Source: Microcoleaceae cyanobacterium UBA9251 (GTDB taxonomy: Bacteria > Cyanobacteriota > Cyanobacteriia > Cyanobacteriales > Microcoleaceae). From it: DNA of 9,594 nt. The stretch lies in contig DPLL01000362.1 of NCBI GenBank assembly GCA_003542015.1, positions 13,166 through 22,759 of the forward strand, read 5' to 3'. Below the pieces are notes generated by a model. It did not search any database. It was given only the letters and a program-made list of their open reading frames with translations, and had not been told where the DNA came from. How positions within the stretch are numbered: position 1 is the first letter of the stretch; each line of letters starts with the position of its first letter. The position numbers and the translations under genes were made by a program. Positions 6,701 to 9,594 of the stretch are shown here, piece by piece.

Positions 6701-7008
6701 TGGAAAGTATGGCCTGCGGAATTCCTACTATTTTATCAGCAAATACTGGTCATTTAGATTTGATTCACAGCAACAATTGCTATCCTTTATTAAGTCAGCG
6801 ACGAGTTAAACCGACTGCTCATTTTTCAGGTGTAGAAGGCTGGGGAGAGTCTGATGTTGCAGAAGTTATTGAGGCTTTAGAACAAATTTATACTAATCGG
6901 GAACAAGCTAAAAGTCGCGGTTTAGCTGCGGCTAAGTTTATGCTAGATTGGACTTGGGAAAAACAGGTTAATCGCTTTCTTAATGTTATTAGCGGGCTAT
7001 ATACATAA
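1..7008 (+). CDS. Giant modular TPR / GT9-like / GT4 glycosyltransferase (5' end outside window)
   Basis: The frame is open from base 1 to the TAA at 7006-7008, giving 2335 codons. A GTG at 10-12 is not the start: the preceding codons read I-Q-F, which matches the I-Q-F-(V/I)-R-Y motif inside the other three modules, so the gene begins upstream. Modules in order: end of GT9-like domain A, 10 TPRs, domain B, 7 TPRs, domain C, 3 TPRs, domain D, Pro-rich linker, GT4-type domain. Each GT9-like domain carries V-D-T-(A/S)-V-A-H-L, the nucleotide-sugar-site motif region of ADP-heptose transferase-like GT-B enzymes, followed by P-D-W-R-W and S/T-P-W-Y-P-T. TPR plus GT9-like proteins are a known bacterial group, usually with one such unit; four plus a GT4 tail is unusually long. 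No signal peptide or membrane segment is visible in the part seen, so a cytosolic protein is likely. A role in surface glycan synthesis or protein glycosylation is inference. Several linkers and one loop hold in-frame small repeats. Confidence 0.95.
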   Translation: MQFVRYAAIVKNKGGKVIVGGYQQLNRLFSTVDGIDLLIVKGEPIPEFDVQAPMLSLPHILGTTLSTIPANTAYLTAPADCQFALLPDRKFKVGIVWAGNPKHRKNMQRSCSLSAFLPLLDVSGVSFYSLQKELSEADRALLHQTSIVDLSPHFGDFADTAAAIAQLDLVITVDTAVAHLAGALGKPVWILLAFSPDWRWLLEREDTPWYPTARLFRQSIRGDWEGVFERVVAALGSAVSQECAQADEADAALIRGRDLQQQGEFRGAIECYERAIAIAPNYAIAYSNLGVVKQQIGLLPEAIANYRQALEIDPNLAETLSNLGSALADVGETEEAIAVYDRALSLNPNCAEAWINLGLARENQGDLAEAINCYQQGIQLNPNSAEAYLNLGIALEKQGDKEGEAREFYEQAIANYERAIAMEPNYLEALQNLAYASILQGKIADAIAYYERSTALQPSLAETLINLGNSLQQQGKLDEALAVCQQAIQKLPSNAEAHCNLGIVFHKQGKIANAIACYQQALSLKPDFAEALNNLGKAFEEEGKMADAIECYHRAIELQPNNINSCNGLGNALQQRGEFADAVACYSQGVEFNRNHPESHLNLALALLLMGDLQRGFSEYEWRLLVQEKQFPTNNFMQPFWDGKDLDGKTILLCPEQGLGDGIQFIRYADLVKQKGGQVIVWCQPQLQRLFEQVSGIDRLIVSPESAPDFDVRAQLMSLPHLLGTSLATIPAKVPYLAPPPGVEFTLHATSNLKVGIVWSGNPNNSQNNLRSFPLNSLLKLLDIPGVDFYSLQKEISEEEATLLEQMSITDLSVYLHDFADTAAAISALDLVISVDTSVAHLAGALGKPVWILLAFTPDWRWMLEGEDSPWYPTARLFRQEKSGDWEGVFERVALALKAKICDRQPEEILLGNKSDLELAQKQFNRGNILKSQGNFSEAIAYFKNALAGQPDLIEAATNLAVTLHQIGDLTEAATYYLRSLQIDPNSAQAHNNLGILRQAQGNIVEAVSCFQKAIALNPLYVKALNNLGALLQQQGELPSAIAYFQQALSATSNYVPALINLGVAMEAKCQPEEAKRFYQQCIELEPDNPKGYYYLGTLCLKIHELEQAISNLETALVLHPDSVEDLNNLGSALEGIGDISRAISCYNQALTIDAKCGKVHFNLALALLLSGDLPRGFAEYEWRWETDQAKKLQWFHLAQPVWDGSDLNGKTILLRSEQGFGDAIQFVRYAPIIQQKGGKVVVSCYQELKRLFKAIPGIEQVVVKVEELPEFHLQAPLMSLPYILGTNLENIPANIPYLSPPSGWNFSLDSNQSLKIGIVWAGSSEHLKDFMRSTDLSYFLKLLDIPGVSFYSLQKEIYAGDSVGYSCASRTLLNQIPVTDLSDHLNDFADTAAVISQLDLVICVDTAVAHLAGALGKPVWILLSFVPDWRWMLEREDSPWYPTARLFRQQKPGDWEGVFDRLKTALQEMARTHLPQDRAGTGAQDRAGTGAPPLQSHLLSPAQVEFHIANALKKQGQKAAAIARYAQVIAMNPQHAEAHSYLGYLKQQDGLISEAISHYQQALEINPNQGETNLYLGCALEEQGKVAEAIDYYDRAIQLSSDSPNTHFRLALALLLTGNLERGFAEYEWRWKTQELEPRYFSQPLWDGDDLQGKTILLHPEQGLGDTIHFIRYAALVKQKGGKVIVACHQSLKRLFEGVAGIDRVVSRPKDLPDFQVQAPLMSLPRILGTTWENLPVNIPYLDPPQNAKFLIQSSNQLKVGIVWAGGPLHRKNNDRSCKLTNFMQFLDIPGASFYSLQKDLSPGDSLRDSCASRSLLNQQQIQDLSPELGDFADTAAIISQLDLVICVDTSVAHLAAALGKPVWILLSFVPDWRWMLEREDSPWYPTVRLFRQQKAGDWEGVCDRLKTALEHLISTRSQAQPGNAEPEAPPQIQPPQTPPKLTGIGITWPVSVTSGWGIYGMNLTLQLLQNPAWEVALLAPPSISELINPLHKSLLLPLVEKQKLFQELVTANSDKQINCNFPALYALGNNLASSGVENQITSDSQVGVIFFEDTRITAEALEKAKKYSLIVAGSNWNADVLRSYGLTNVAMVNQGIDPAIFHPAPKSNLFGDRFVIFSGGKLEYRKGQDIIVAAFKQFQKKHPEALLLTTWHNFWPQYMLGIEQIGNVVGLPNINRDGSLGISQWLAANGLPVESFIDIGLIPNHLAGQILREADAAVFTNRCEGGTNLVAMESMACGIPTILSANTGHLDLIHSNNCYPLLSQRRVKPTAHFSGVEGWGESDVAEVIEALEQIYTNREQAKSRGLAAAKFMLDWTWEKQVNRFLNVISGLYT
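745..1788 (+). repeat. TPR array 1: ten units
   Basis: There are ten TPR units with the usual pattern N-L-G...G...E-A-I...Y..A-L...P-N. Nine are 34 residues and the fifth is 42, for 348 residues in all. A conserved half-repeat cap of about 27 residues follows, reading N-L-A-L-A-L-L-L and ending in E-Y-E-W-R, and leads straight into GT9-like domain B. TPRs form helical solenoids that bind protein or peptide partners. This array is GC-rich and carries nine of the window's HIP1 octamers. Confidence 0.9.
1225..1266 (+). repeat. 21-bp imperfect tandem duplication inside TPR unit 5
   Basis: Two adjacent 21-bp units, 1225-1245 and 1246-1266, agree at 18 of 21 bases and each contains a HIP1 octamer. 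They encode Y-E-Q-A-I-A-N and Y-E-R-A-I-A-M, lengthening the unit's second helix region by seven residues. This accounts for most of why unit 5 is 42 rather than 34 residues long. Confidence 0.85.
1843..2700 (+). other. GT9-like domain B
   Basis: A complete domain of about 286 residues. It opens with R-G-F-S-E-Y-E-W-R, then W-D-G-K-D-L, E-Q-G-L-G-D-G-I-Q-F-I-R-Y and a short proline-containing hinge. The second Rossmann half begins K-V-G-I-V-W-S-G and has V-D-T-S-V-A-H-L at 2503-2526. Unlike A, C and D it reads G-N-P-N-N (2281-2295), so the histidine found at that position in the other three is asparagine here. The family assignment to GT9 rests on motif recognition only. Confidence 0.85.
2758..3471 (+). 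repeat. TPR array 2: seven units
   Basis: Seven 34-residue TPR units (238 residues) lie between GT9-like domains B and C, with the same N-L-A-L-A-L-L-L cap before domain C. The fifth and sixth units depart most from consensus, for example K-C-Q-P-E-E-A-K-R in place of the usual G...E-A-I. Four HIP1 octamers fall in this array; three of them encode Ala-Ile-Ala. Confidence 0.88.
3526..4410 (+). other. GT9-like domain C with 8-residue loop insertion
   Basis: A complete domain of about 295 residues. It has R-G-F-A-E-Y-E-W-R, E-Q-G-F-G-D-A-I-Q-F-V-R-Y, G-S-S-E-H (histidine kept at 3979-3981) and V-D-T-A-V-A-H-L. Between S-L-Q-K and the following D-L-S it holds eight more residues than A or B, with the tell-tale S-C-A-S-R also seen in D. 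With D it shares L-L-S-F-V-P-D-W-R-W-M-L and D-R-L-K-T-A-L, so C and D look like the most recent duplicates. Confidence 0.85.
4079..4113 (+). repeat. Small dispersed repeat copy in frame, GT9-like domain C
   Basis: A stretch starting GGGCGATTCC and containing ATAGCTGCGCTTCACGCA is shared with 5412-5446 and is absent at the matching place in domains A and B. The net gain is 24 bp (8 residues). It resembles the very small dispersed repeats known in cyanobacterial genomes. The middle differs from the domain D copy at five positions. Exact ends are uncertain. Confidence 0.6.
4427..4487 (+). repeat. Perfect 24-bp tandem repeat plus GC hairpin in interdomain linker
   Basis: The 24-bp unit at 4427-4450 is repeated exactly at 4451-4474, and period 24 continues three bases to 4477. 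It encodes Q-D-R-A-G-T-G-A twice. The second copy runs into a hairpin, GGGGC-ACC-GCCCC (4471-4483), and the 10-mer CCGCCCCTAC (4477-4486). That 10-mer also occurs, in both orientations, in the spacer downstream. A unit of 24 bp keeps the frame. The encoded Arg/Gly/Ala/Pro-rich linker is unlike the rest of the protein. Confidence 0.9.
4507..4812 (+). repeat. TPR array 3: three units
   Basis: Three 34-residue TPR units (102 residues) precede domain D, again closed by the N-L/R-L-A-L-A-L-L-L cap. This is the shortest array. It begins directly after the tandem 24-bp repeat in the linker. Confidence 0.88.
4867..5742 (+). other. GT9-like domain D with 8-residue loop insertion
   Basis: A complete domain of about 292 residues: R-G-F-A-E-Y-E-W-R, E-Q-G-L-G-D-T-I-H-F-I-R-Y, G-G-P-L-H (5299-5313), V-D-T-S-V-A-H-L, then P-D-W-R-W-M-L-E-R-E-D-S-P-W-Y-P. 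The S-L-Q-K to D-L-S loop carries the same kind of eight-residue insertion as domain C. It is the last GT9-like domain and is followed by a linker made of palindromic repeat DNA. Confidence 0.85.
5412..5446 (+). repeat. Small dispersed repeat copy in frame, GT9-like domain D
   Basis: This copy keeps a short hairpin, TCCC-TGC-GGGA (about 5419-5429), that is degraded in the domain C copy. That suggests the D copy is nearer to the active or ancestral form. It encodes G-D-S-L-R-D-S-C-A-S-R in the loop between S-L-Q-K and D-L-S and keeps the reading frame. Confidence 0.6.
5752..5797 (+). repeat. Pair of palindromes in the linker between GT9-like domain D and the GT4 domain
   Basis: CGTTCCCAGGCT (5752-5763) faces AGCCTGGTAACG (5765-5776) with one mismatch. 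A second hairpin, GAGGC-TCC-GCCTC, follows at 5785-5797. Both are of a type I associate with interspersed palindromes of cyanobacteria, here translated as the linker R-S-Q-A-Q-P-G-N-A-E-P-E-A-P-P. A proline-rich stretch follows before the GT4 domain. Confidence 0.75.
5830..7005 (+). other. C-terminal family-4-type GT-B glycosyltransferase domain
   Basis: About 392 residues. The N-terminal half starts I-G-I-T-W-P and has G-W-G-I-Y-G-M-N-L, like the acceptor-side glycine motif of GT4 enzymes. The C-terminal half has the donor-side F-S-G-G-K-L-E-Y-R-K-G (about 6352-6384) and the acidic motif E-G-G-T-N-L-V-A-M-E (6676-6705), followed by A-C-G. The two glutamates are separated by eight residues, one more than the textbook E-x7-E. 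The retaining GT4 family is the best fit; the sugar and acceptor are unknown. The domain is fused in frame to the GT9-like modules without a stop. Confidence 0.88.
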
Positions 7009-7017
7009 TTCCCGTAG

Positions 7018-7037
7018 GGGCGGGCGATGCCCTGCCC
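7018..7037. repeat. GC hairpin just after the plus-strand stop codon
   Basis: GGGCGGGC (7018-7025), GAT loop, and GCCC-t-GCCC (7029-7037) form an 8-bp stem with one bulged T, starting 10 bp after the TAA. It could help end transcription or protect the mRNA 3' end, but no T-tract follows. Confidence 0.55.
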
Positions 7038-7071
7038 TTCGACTCCGCTCAGGAACCGCGTAGTCGAAGGG
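7035..7071. repeat. Perfect 10-bp inverted repeat CCCTTCGACT / AGTCGAAGGG
   Basis: Arms lie at 7035-7044 and 7062-7071 with a 17-base loop that itself holds CGC/GCG. It overlaps the preceding GC hairpin by three bases, so the two structures compete. The CCTTCGACTCCGCTCAG stretch recurs widely in bacterial intergenic repeats, in my recollection. Confidence 0.75.
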
Positions 7072-7168
7072 TTCATCAACAATAATCGCCCCAAAACTAA
7101 CAATTTCAAAAACCCGCCCTCTCACCCAACAAACAATATTAATGTACATTCAGATTTACGGTGGGGCG

Positions 7169-7225
7169 GGGGCGGGTTTATATTAATTGTCGGTGATTAT
7201 TATGTATGGTTGGCGAACCCGCCCC
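7169..7225. repeat. Perfect 10-bp inverted repeat GGGGCGGGTT / AACCCGCCCC
   Basis: Arms at 7169-7178 and 7216-7225 are separated by 37 AT-rich bases. A third related arm, AACCCGCCC, sits at 7111-7119 and could pair with 7170-7178 instead, so two alternative folds are possible on the same RNA. All lie inside the 7014-7228 segment. Confidence 0.75.
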
Positions 7226-7282
7226 TACAAATAATATAAAATCCTCTCTTCATCGTCCTGTATTAAACTGTCTCTTCTCTGC

Positions 7283-7306
7283 CTTCGCGTACTTCGCGCC
7301 TTCGCG
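7283..7306. repeat. Triple CTTCGCG heptamer
   Basis: CTTCGCG occurs at 7283-7289, 7292-7298 and 7300-7306, followed by GTTAAAT. Read on the other strand as AACCGCGAAGGCGCGAAG, this resembles a dispersed sequence I recall from cyanobacterial spacers. Confidence 0.6.
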
Positions 7307-7347
7307 GTTAAATCATTCCGATACAACCGGAATTGATATAAAATGTA

Positions 7348-7369
7348 GGTTGAAATTACAATTTCAATC
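7348..7369. repeat. AT-rich hairpin TTGAAATT-AC-AATTTCAA
   Basis: A perfect 8-bp stem (7350-7357 with 7360-7367) has a two-base loop and is extended by a G-T and a G-C pair. It is nested between the CTTCGCG stretch and the 14-bp inverted repeat. A loop of two bases is tight for RNA, so it may matter only as a DNA palindrome. Confidence 0.5.
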
Positions 7370-7383
7370 CACCGATAGATACT

Positions 7384-7447
7384 GTAGGGTGCGTCGCACT
7401 CGACAATCTGCAATTAAAATCAAAAATATAGCAGCGACGCACCCTAC
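7384..7447. repeat. Perfect 14-bp inverted repeat GTAGGGTGCGTCGC, next to the minus-strand stop
   Basis: GTAGGGTGCGTCGC (7384-7397) and GCGACGCACCCTAC (7434-7447) are exact reverse complements around 36 mostly AT-rich bases. It lies 13 bases downstream of the minus-strand gene's TAA (7463-7461). It is of the GTAGGGTGCGT type I recall as dispersed in cyanobacteria. It may serve as the transcription end of the minus-strand gene, though no T-tract follows on that strand. Confidence 0.85.
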
Positions 7448-7460
7448 CAGATAAAAAAGA

Positions 7461-9594
7461 TTAATTTGCGATTGATTCCAATAGTTTGTTAGCACTGTTT
7501 ACACTTTCAATATCGTATAGTTCTGGATTGTAAGAAACAATTTGTGCTACCAATTTATGATGGTATTGTTGAGCTTTTTCTAACATAGAACCATGAACAC
7601 GACGATAATTAACAACTATTTCTCTCGTTCCCAAAAAAGGAATGCTGTGCTTGTGACAATTAACCCAAAACTCCCAGTCTTCGTAACCCTCTTTCATCTC
7701 AGATTTGTAACCCCTGACCAAATCCAAAACGGATTTGTGATAAAGTGAGGACGGGTGAATCATGTTAGATTGCTTGATATTTTCCGGCGAATACAAATCG
7801 TAACTGGGTACGGTGCGATTTTCATTGCCAAACAGTTGATAAGAACCAAATGCTACGCAAGGTACCTTTGATTTTAGACATATTTCTAAAAGACAACTCA
7901 AGGCATTTGCAGCTAAGATATCATCGGCATCCAAGGGCATGATATATTCGCCCTTTGCTGCTGCTGTGCCAGTATTTCTCGCCATTGACAACCCTTGATT
8001 TGTTTGTTCTACTAGCCTAATTTGATGCTGGGGATTTGCTGCTATCAAATTTTGGGCGACGGTGCTAGTAGTATCTAAACTGCCGTCATTGATAATGATT
8101 ATTTCCCAATTTTTGTAAGTTTGGTTAATCACGCTAGTTACTGCTTGTGGCAAAAAATGAGATTGATTGTAACAGGGAATAATCACAGATATCAAAGGTT
8201 GACTTGGAAGCTGTGGCGAAGCCGCAATTTGCTGGACGCTTTCAGGATGGTTTGAGCGTGCATTTTGGGTGGAGTTTCTAGCAGCTTGTAAGCTGGAAAA
8301 AACAATATTTGGATGGACGATAGCTAATTGATTTAAATCAGTGTTTTGATACTTGTTATTGCTAATATTGTAACCGTGCAAATGTGCTGGAAACTGCCAG
8401 GAAATATTGGGGTCTGGTTGATGTTTCACAGGTTCAACATTCCCCCGCCAAGCAGCACCCATAATTTGCATTGTTTGATAAATTATAGTATGCCATCCCC
8501 TTTGCTTCAAGTAATCTAAACCTTTAGCAACATCGGGAGCAGCTAAATCATGAAATAAAATTATCGCATCTTTTTCAGCAAATTTATCACAAACAATTGC
8601 GTCATTTAATGGCCCCGATCCTCCGTGTTCTCCGTCAATAAAAATTAACGACCATTTACGGTTGAATTGAGCGGCAAATTCTTCGACTCGTTGGGGGCTG
8701 TAGCCCGGTATTAGTTCGACAGTTGTTTGAACTCCAGACGCATTGAGCGCTCCTTGAATTGAATCGATTACACTTTGTCTGATGTCATCTCTTTCTAACA
8801 GCGGATCGATGACATCTAATGCAACTCCTGCGAGGGCTAAATGACAGGCTGACCAACCCAGCCAGCAACCTATTTCTAATGCTTTTTTACCTTTAAATTG
8901 TAGGGCTGTATTGTAAAGAATATGTGCTTCATCGCGACTGAGAAAGCCGATTGATGGCACTCGCCCATCGACATACCAATTGTGAGGAATTTCCCGGCGC
9001 AAATAAGGCCACGGACAAGTCTGAGTATCGCCGACAATCATGTTGGGAAAGTACGCATCTGGGAGGATGATTTCAAATCCGGGCGAGATGTAATCTCCTG
9101 CGGCGAATAAAGTATTGTTTGTGATTTTCGAGTGTCCTTGTACTCTCATTTTTTTCGGTTCAATGGGTTGGTAGCGGAGGCTGATTTCTATTGTATCGCC
9201 CTCTGTTGTTGCCAAGTTTACCAAGTCGTGTTTGTGGCCGGTCATGTGCAGAATGCCGATCGCCTCTTGCGGCAAATACGGCTCCACAAAACAACCTCGA
9301 TCCTTCTCCCACACGGGCAAACCAAAGTTACAACTCCAGTTACACCAAGCCGGCAGCATCTCTGTTTTATCAAATAATTCAGTGCCGTAAACCAAACGAT
9401 TCAAGGCAATTTGGTCAGTCATCAAAGAAACGTGCTGCTGCAATCCCTGTGCCAAATATTCCGCCCAAAGTTCCCAGTGCGGAGCATCTTTGTGCAGCGC
9501 AAAAATACTAGCATTTATAGTAGGATAGCTGTGTAACTCTTGGGCTACTTCTTCCCCAAAAGTTGCTTGATAATCGCGATACACAAATTCGGAG
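7461..9594 (-). CDS. GT8-like / methyltransferase / GT2 fusion protein (5' end outside window)
   Basis: The frame is open from the right edge to TAA at 7463-7461. A GTG at 9584-9582 is in frame, but the codons before it (S-E-F) stay open and the domain is plainly already under way, so the start lies beyond the window. Counting from that GTG: residues 1-125 resemble the end of a GT8-like nucleotide-sugar transferase (N-A-S-I-F-A-L-H-K, T-D-Q-I-A-L-N); 126-205 is beta-rich and unrecognised; 215-390 is a class I SAM methyltransferase with E237-I-G-C-W-L-G, F-I-D317-G-E-H and F-H345-D346, as in Methyltransf_24; 391-462 is a linker; 464-660 is a GT2 domain with V-I-I-P-C-Y-N, N-D500-G-S, D552-A-D-D and E635-D-W-E-F-W, the usual donor-metal and base positions. 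It probably acts in the cytosol on a glycan or glycoprotein. It converges on the giant gene, so the two do not share an operon. No HIP1 site occurs in it. Confidence 0.93.
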   Translation of the reverse strand, partial: SEFVYRDYQATFGEEVAQELHSYPTINASIFALHKDAPHWELWAEYLAQGLQQHVSLMTDQIALNRLVYGTELFDKTEMLPAWCNWSCNFGLPVWEKDRGCFVEPYLPQEAIGILHMTGHKHDLVNLATTEGDTIEISLRYQPIEPKKMRVQGHSKITNNTLFAAGDYISPGFEIILPDAYFPNMIVGDTQTCPWPYLRREIPHNWYVDGRVPSIGFLSRDEAHILYNTALQFKGKKALEIGCWLGWSACHLALAGVALDVIDPLLERDDIRQSVIDSIQGALNASGVQTTVELIPGYSPQRVEEFAAQFNRKWSLIFIDGEHGGSGPLNDAIVCDKFAEKDAIILFHDLAAPDVAKGLDYLKQRGWHTIIYQTMQIMGAAWRGNVEPVKHQPDPNISWQFPAHLHGYNISNNKYQNTDLNQLAIVHPNIVFSSLQAARNSTQNARSNHPESVQQIAASPQLPSQPLISVIIPCYNQSHFLPQAVTSVINQTYKNWEIIIINDGSLDTTSTVAQNLIAANPQHQIRLVEQTNQGLSMARNTGTAAAKGEYIMPLDADDILAANALSCLLEICLKSKVPCVAFGSYQLFGNENRTVPSYDLYSPENIKQSNMIHPSSLYHKSVLDLVRGYKSEMKEGYEDWEFWVNCHKHSIPFLGTREIVVNYRRVHGSMLEKAQQYHHKLVAQIVSYNPELYDIESVNSANKLLESIAN
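7600..8195 (-). other. C-terminal GT2 (GT-A fold) glycosyltransferase domain
   Basis: It begins L-I-S-V-I-I-P-C-Y-N-Q and continues with V-I-N-Q-T-Y, N-D-G-S, N-Q-G-L-S-M-A-R-N and L-D-A-D-D (codons for D-A-D at 7931-7923). The candidate catalytic-base motif E-D-W-E-F-W comes later. All the usual GT2 residues are present, so an active enzyme is expected; the donor sugar cannot be told. Confidence 0.9.
8415..8942 (-). other. Class I SAM-dependent methyltransferase domain (Methyltransf_24 type)
   Basis: The SAM-binding glycine motif is A-L-E-I-G-C-W-L-G-W. The later strand carries L-I-F-I-D-G-E-H, and the next carries I-I-L-F-H-D-L. A methyltransferase placed between two sugar-transferase domains suggests methylation of the same glycan or of a sugar in it. 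That coupling is inference. Confidence 0.85.
9210..9594 (-). other. End of a GT8-like nucleotide-sugar transferase domain
   Basis: The motifs N-A-S-I-F-A-L-H-K-D, T-D-Q-I-A-L-N-R-L-V-Y and L-P-A-W-C-N-W resemble the C-terminal half of GT8-like enzymes. The DxD metal site of such a domain would lie beyond the window, so activity cannot be judged. Family placement is tentative. Confidence 0.55.

Larger units (their letters stand above)
7014..7228. repeat. 215-bp segment with perfect 11-bp inverted ends, MITE-like
   Basis: GTAGGGGCGGG (7014-7024) is the exact reverse complement of CCCGCCCCTAC (7218-7228). The enclosed DNA has further hairpins and no coding content. ATAAT lies near both ends (7005-7009 and 7231-7235) but is not directly adjacent, so a target-site duplication is not shown. 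It could be one element or two separate repeats in opposite orientation. Confidence 0.55.
7009..7460. other. Convergent spacer filled with dispersed repeats, no gene
   Basis: These 452 bp separate the 3' ends of the two genes. Short open frames on both strands here have no recognisable domain and are made from repeat DNA, so I call none. The spacer contains at least five inverted-repeat structures and a triple CTTCGCG stretch, annotated separately. There is no T-run after any hairpin in the direction that would make a textbook intrinsic terminator for either gene. Confidence 0.85.

Noticed and set aside
7014..7071. Rho-independent terminator for the giant gene
   Set aside because: Hairpins are present but no T-tract follows either one, so only a structural repeat is claimed.
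7141..7150. Perfect 10-bp palindrome AATGTACATT as an operator
   Set aside because: It lies between two gene 3' ends with no promoter nearby and is short enough to occur by chance in AT-rich DNA.
7005..7235. ATAAT at both sides of the 7014-7228 segment as a target-site duplication
   Set aside because: The copies are 4 and 2 bases away from the element ends and are AT-rich, so they are not convincing.
7027..7239. Small plus-strand open frame starting M-P-C-P-S-T-P-L-R-N-R
   Set aside because: It is built wholly from the inverted repeats of the spacer and has no RBS or recognisable domain.
7206..7454. Small open frames on both strands (7206-7454 plus, 7225-7413 minus)
   Set aside because: They cross the CTTCGCG stretch and the GTAGGGTGCGT arms. 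Their Arg/Lys-rich translations are typical of repeat DNA read by chance.
9582..9584. GTG as the start of the minus-strand gene
   Set aside because: The frame stays open to the window edge and the protein would begin in the middle of a GT8-like domain.

Overview
The window reads as chromosomal DNA of a filamentous cyanobacterium, most likely of the Oscillatoriales type (Microcoleus/Oscillatoria/Tychonema-like). The reasons are 16 copies of the cyanobacterial octamer HIP1 (GCGATCGC), palindromic dispersed repeats of a kind I associate with such genomes (GTAGGGGCGGG..., GTAGGGTGCGTCGC..., triple CTTCGCG), and the style of the encoded proteins. The genus is inference; no rRNA or marker gene is present.

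Two very large protein genes converge on a 452-bp spacer, and both are cut by the window edges at their 5' ends. On the plus strand (1-7008) a gene of at least 2335 codons encodes a multi-modular glycosyltransferase. In order it holds the remainder of GT9-like domain A (1-712), 10 TPR units (745-1788), GT9-like domain B (1843-2700), 7 TPR units (2758-3471), GT9-like domain C (3526-4410), 3 TPR units (4507-4812), GT9-like domain D (4867-5742), a proline-rich linker, and a family-4-type GT-B glycosyltransferase (5830-7005). On the minus strand (7461-9594) lies a second fusion: the end of a GT8-like domain, a beta-rich segment I do not recognise, a class I SAM-dependent methyltransferase of the Methyltransf_24 type, and a GT2 glycosyltransferase. 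Together they suggest a locus that builds or decorates a cell-surface glycan or glycoprotein. The substrates cannot be read from the sequence.

The most interesting layer is what small repeats have done to the giant gene. Several short palindromic or tandem sequences sit in frame inside the coding region: an 8-residue insertion at the same loop of GT9 domains C and D but not A and B; a perfect 24-bp tandem repeat in the linker after C; and a pair of palindromes in the linker after D. The 24-bp element ends in the 10-mer CCGCCCCTAC, which recurs as the 11-bp inverted ends of a 215-bp segment (7014-7228) in the convergent spacer. HIP1 sites in the TPR arrays are mostly locked to one codon phase, encoding Ala-Ile-Ala.

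The spacer 7009-7460 has no credible gene and is almost wholly made of inverted and dispersed repeats. No RNA gene, CRISPR array, IS transposase, promoter or RBS can be supported; both gene starts lie outside the window.
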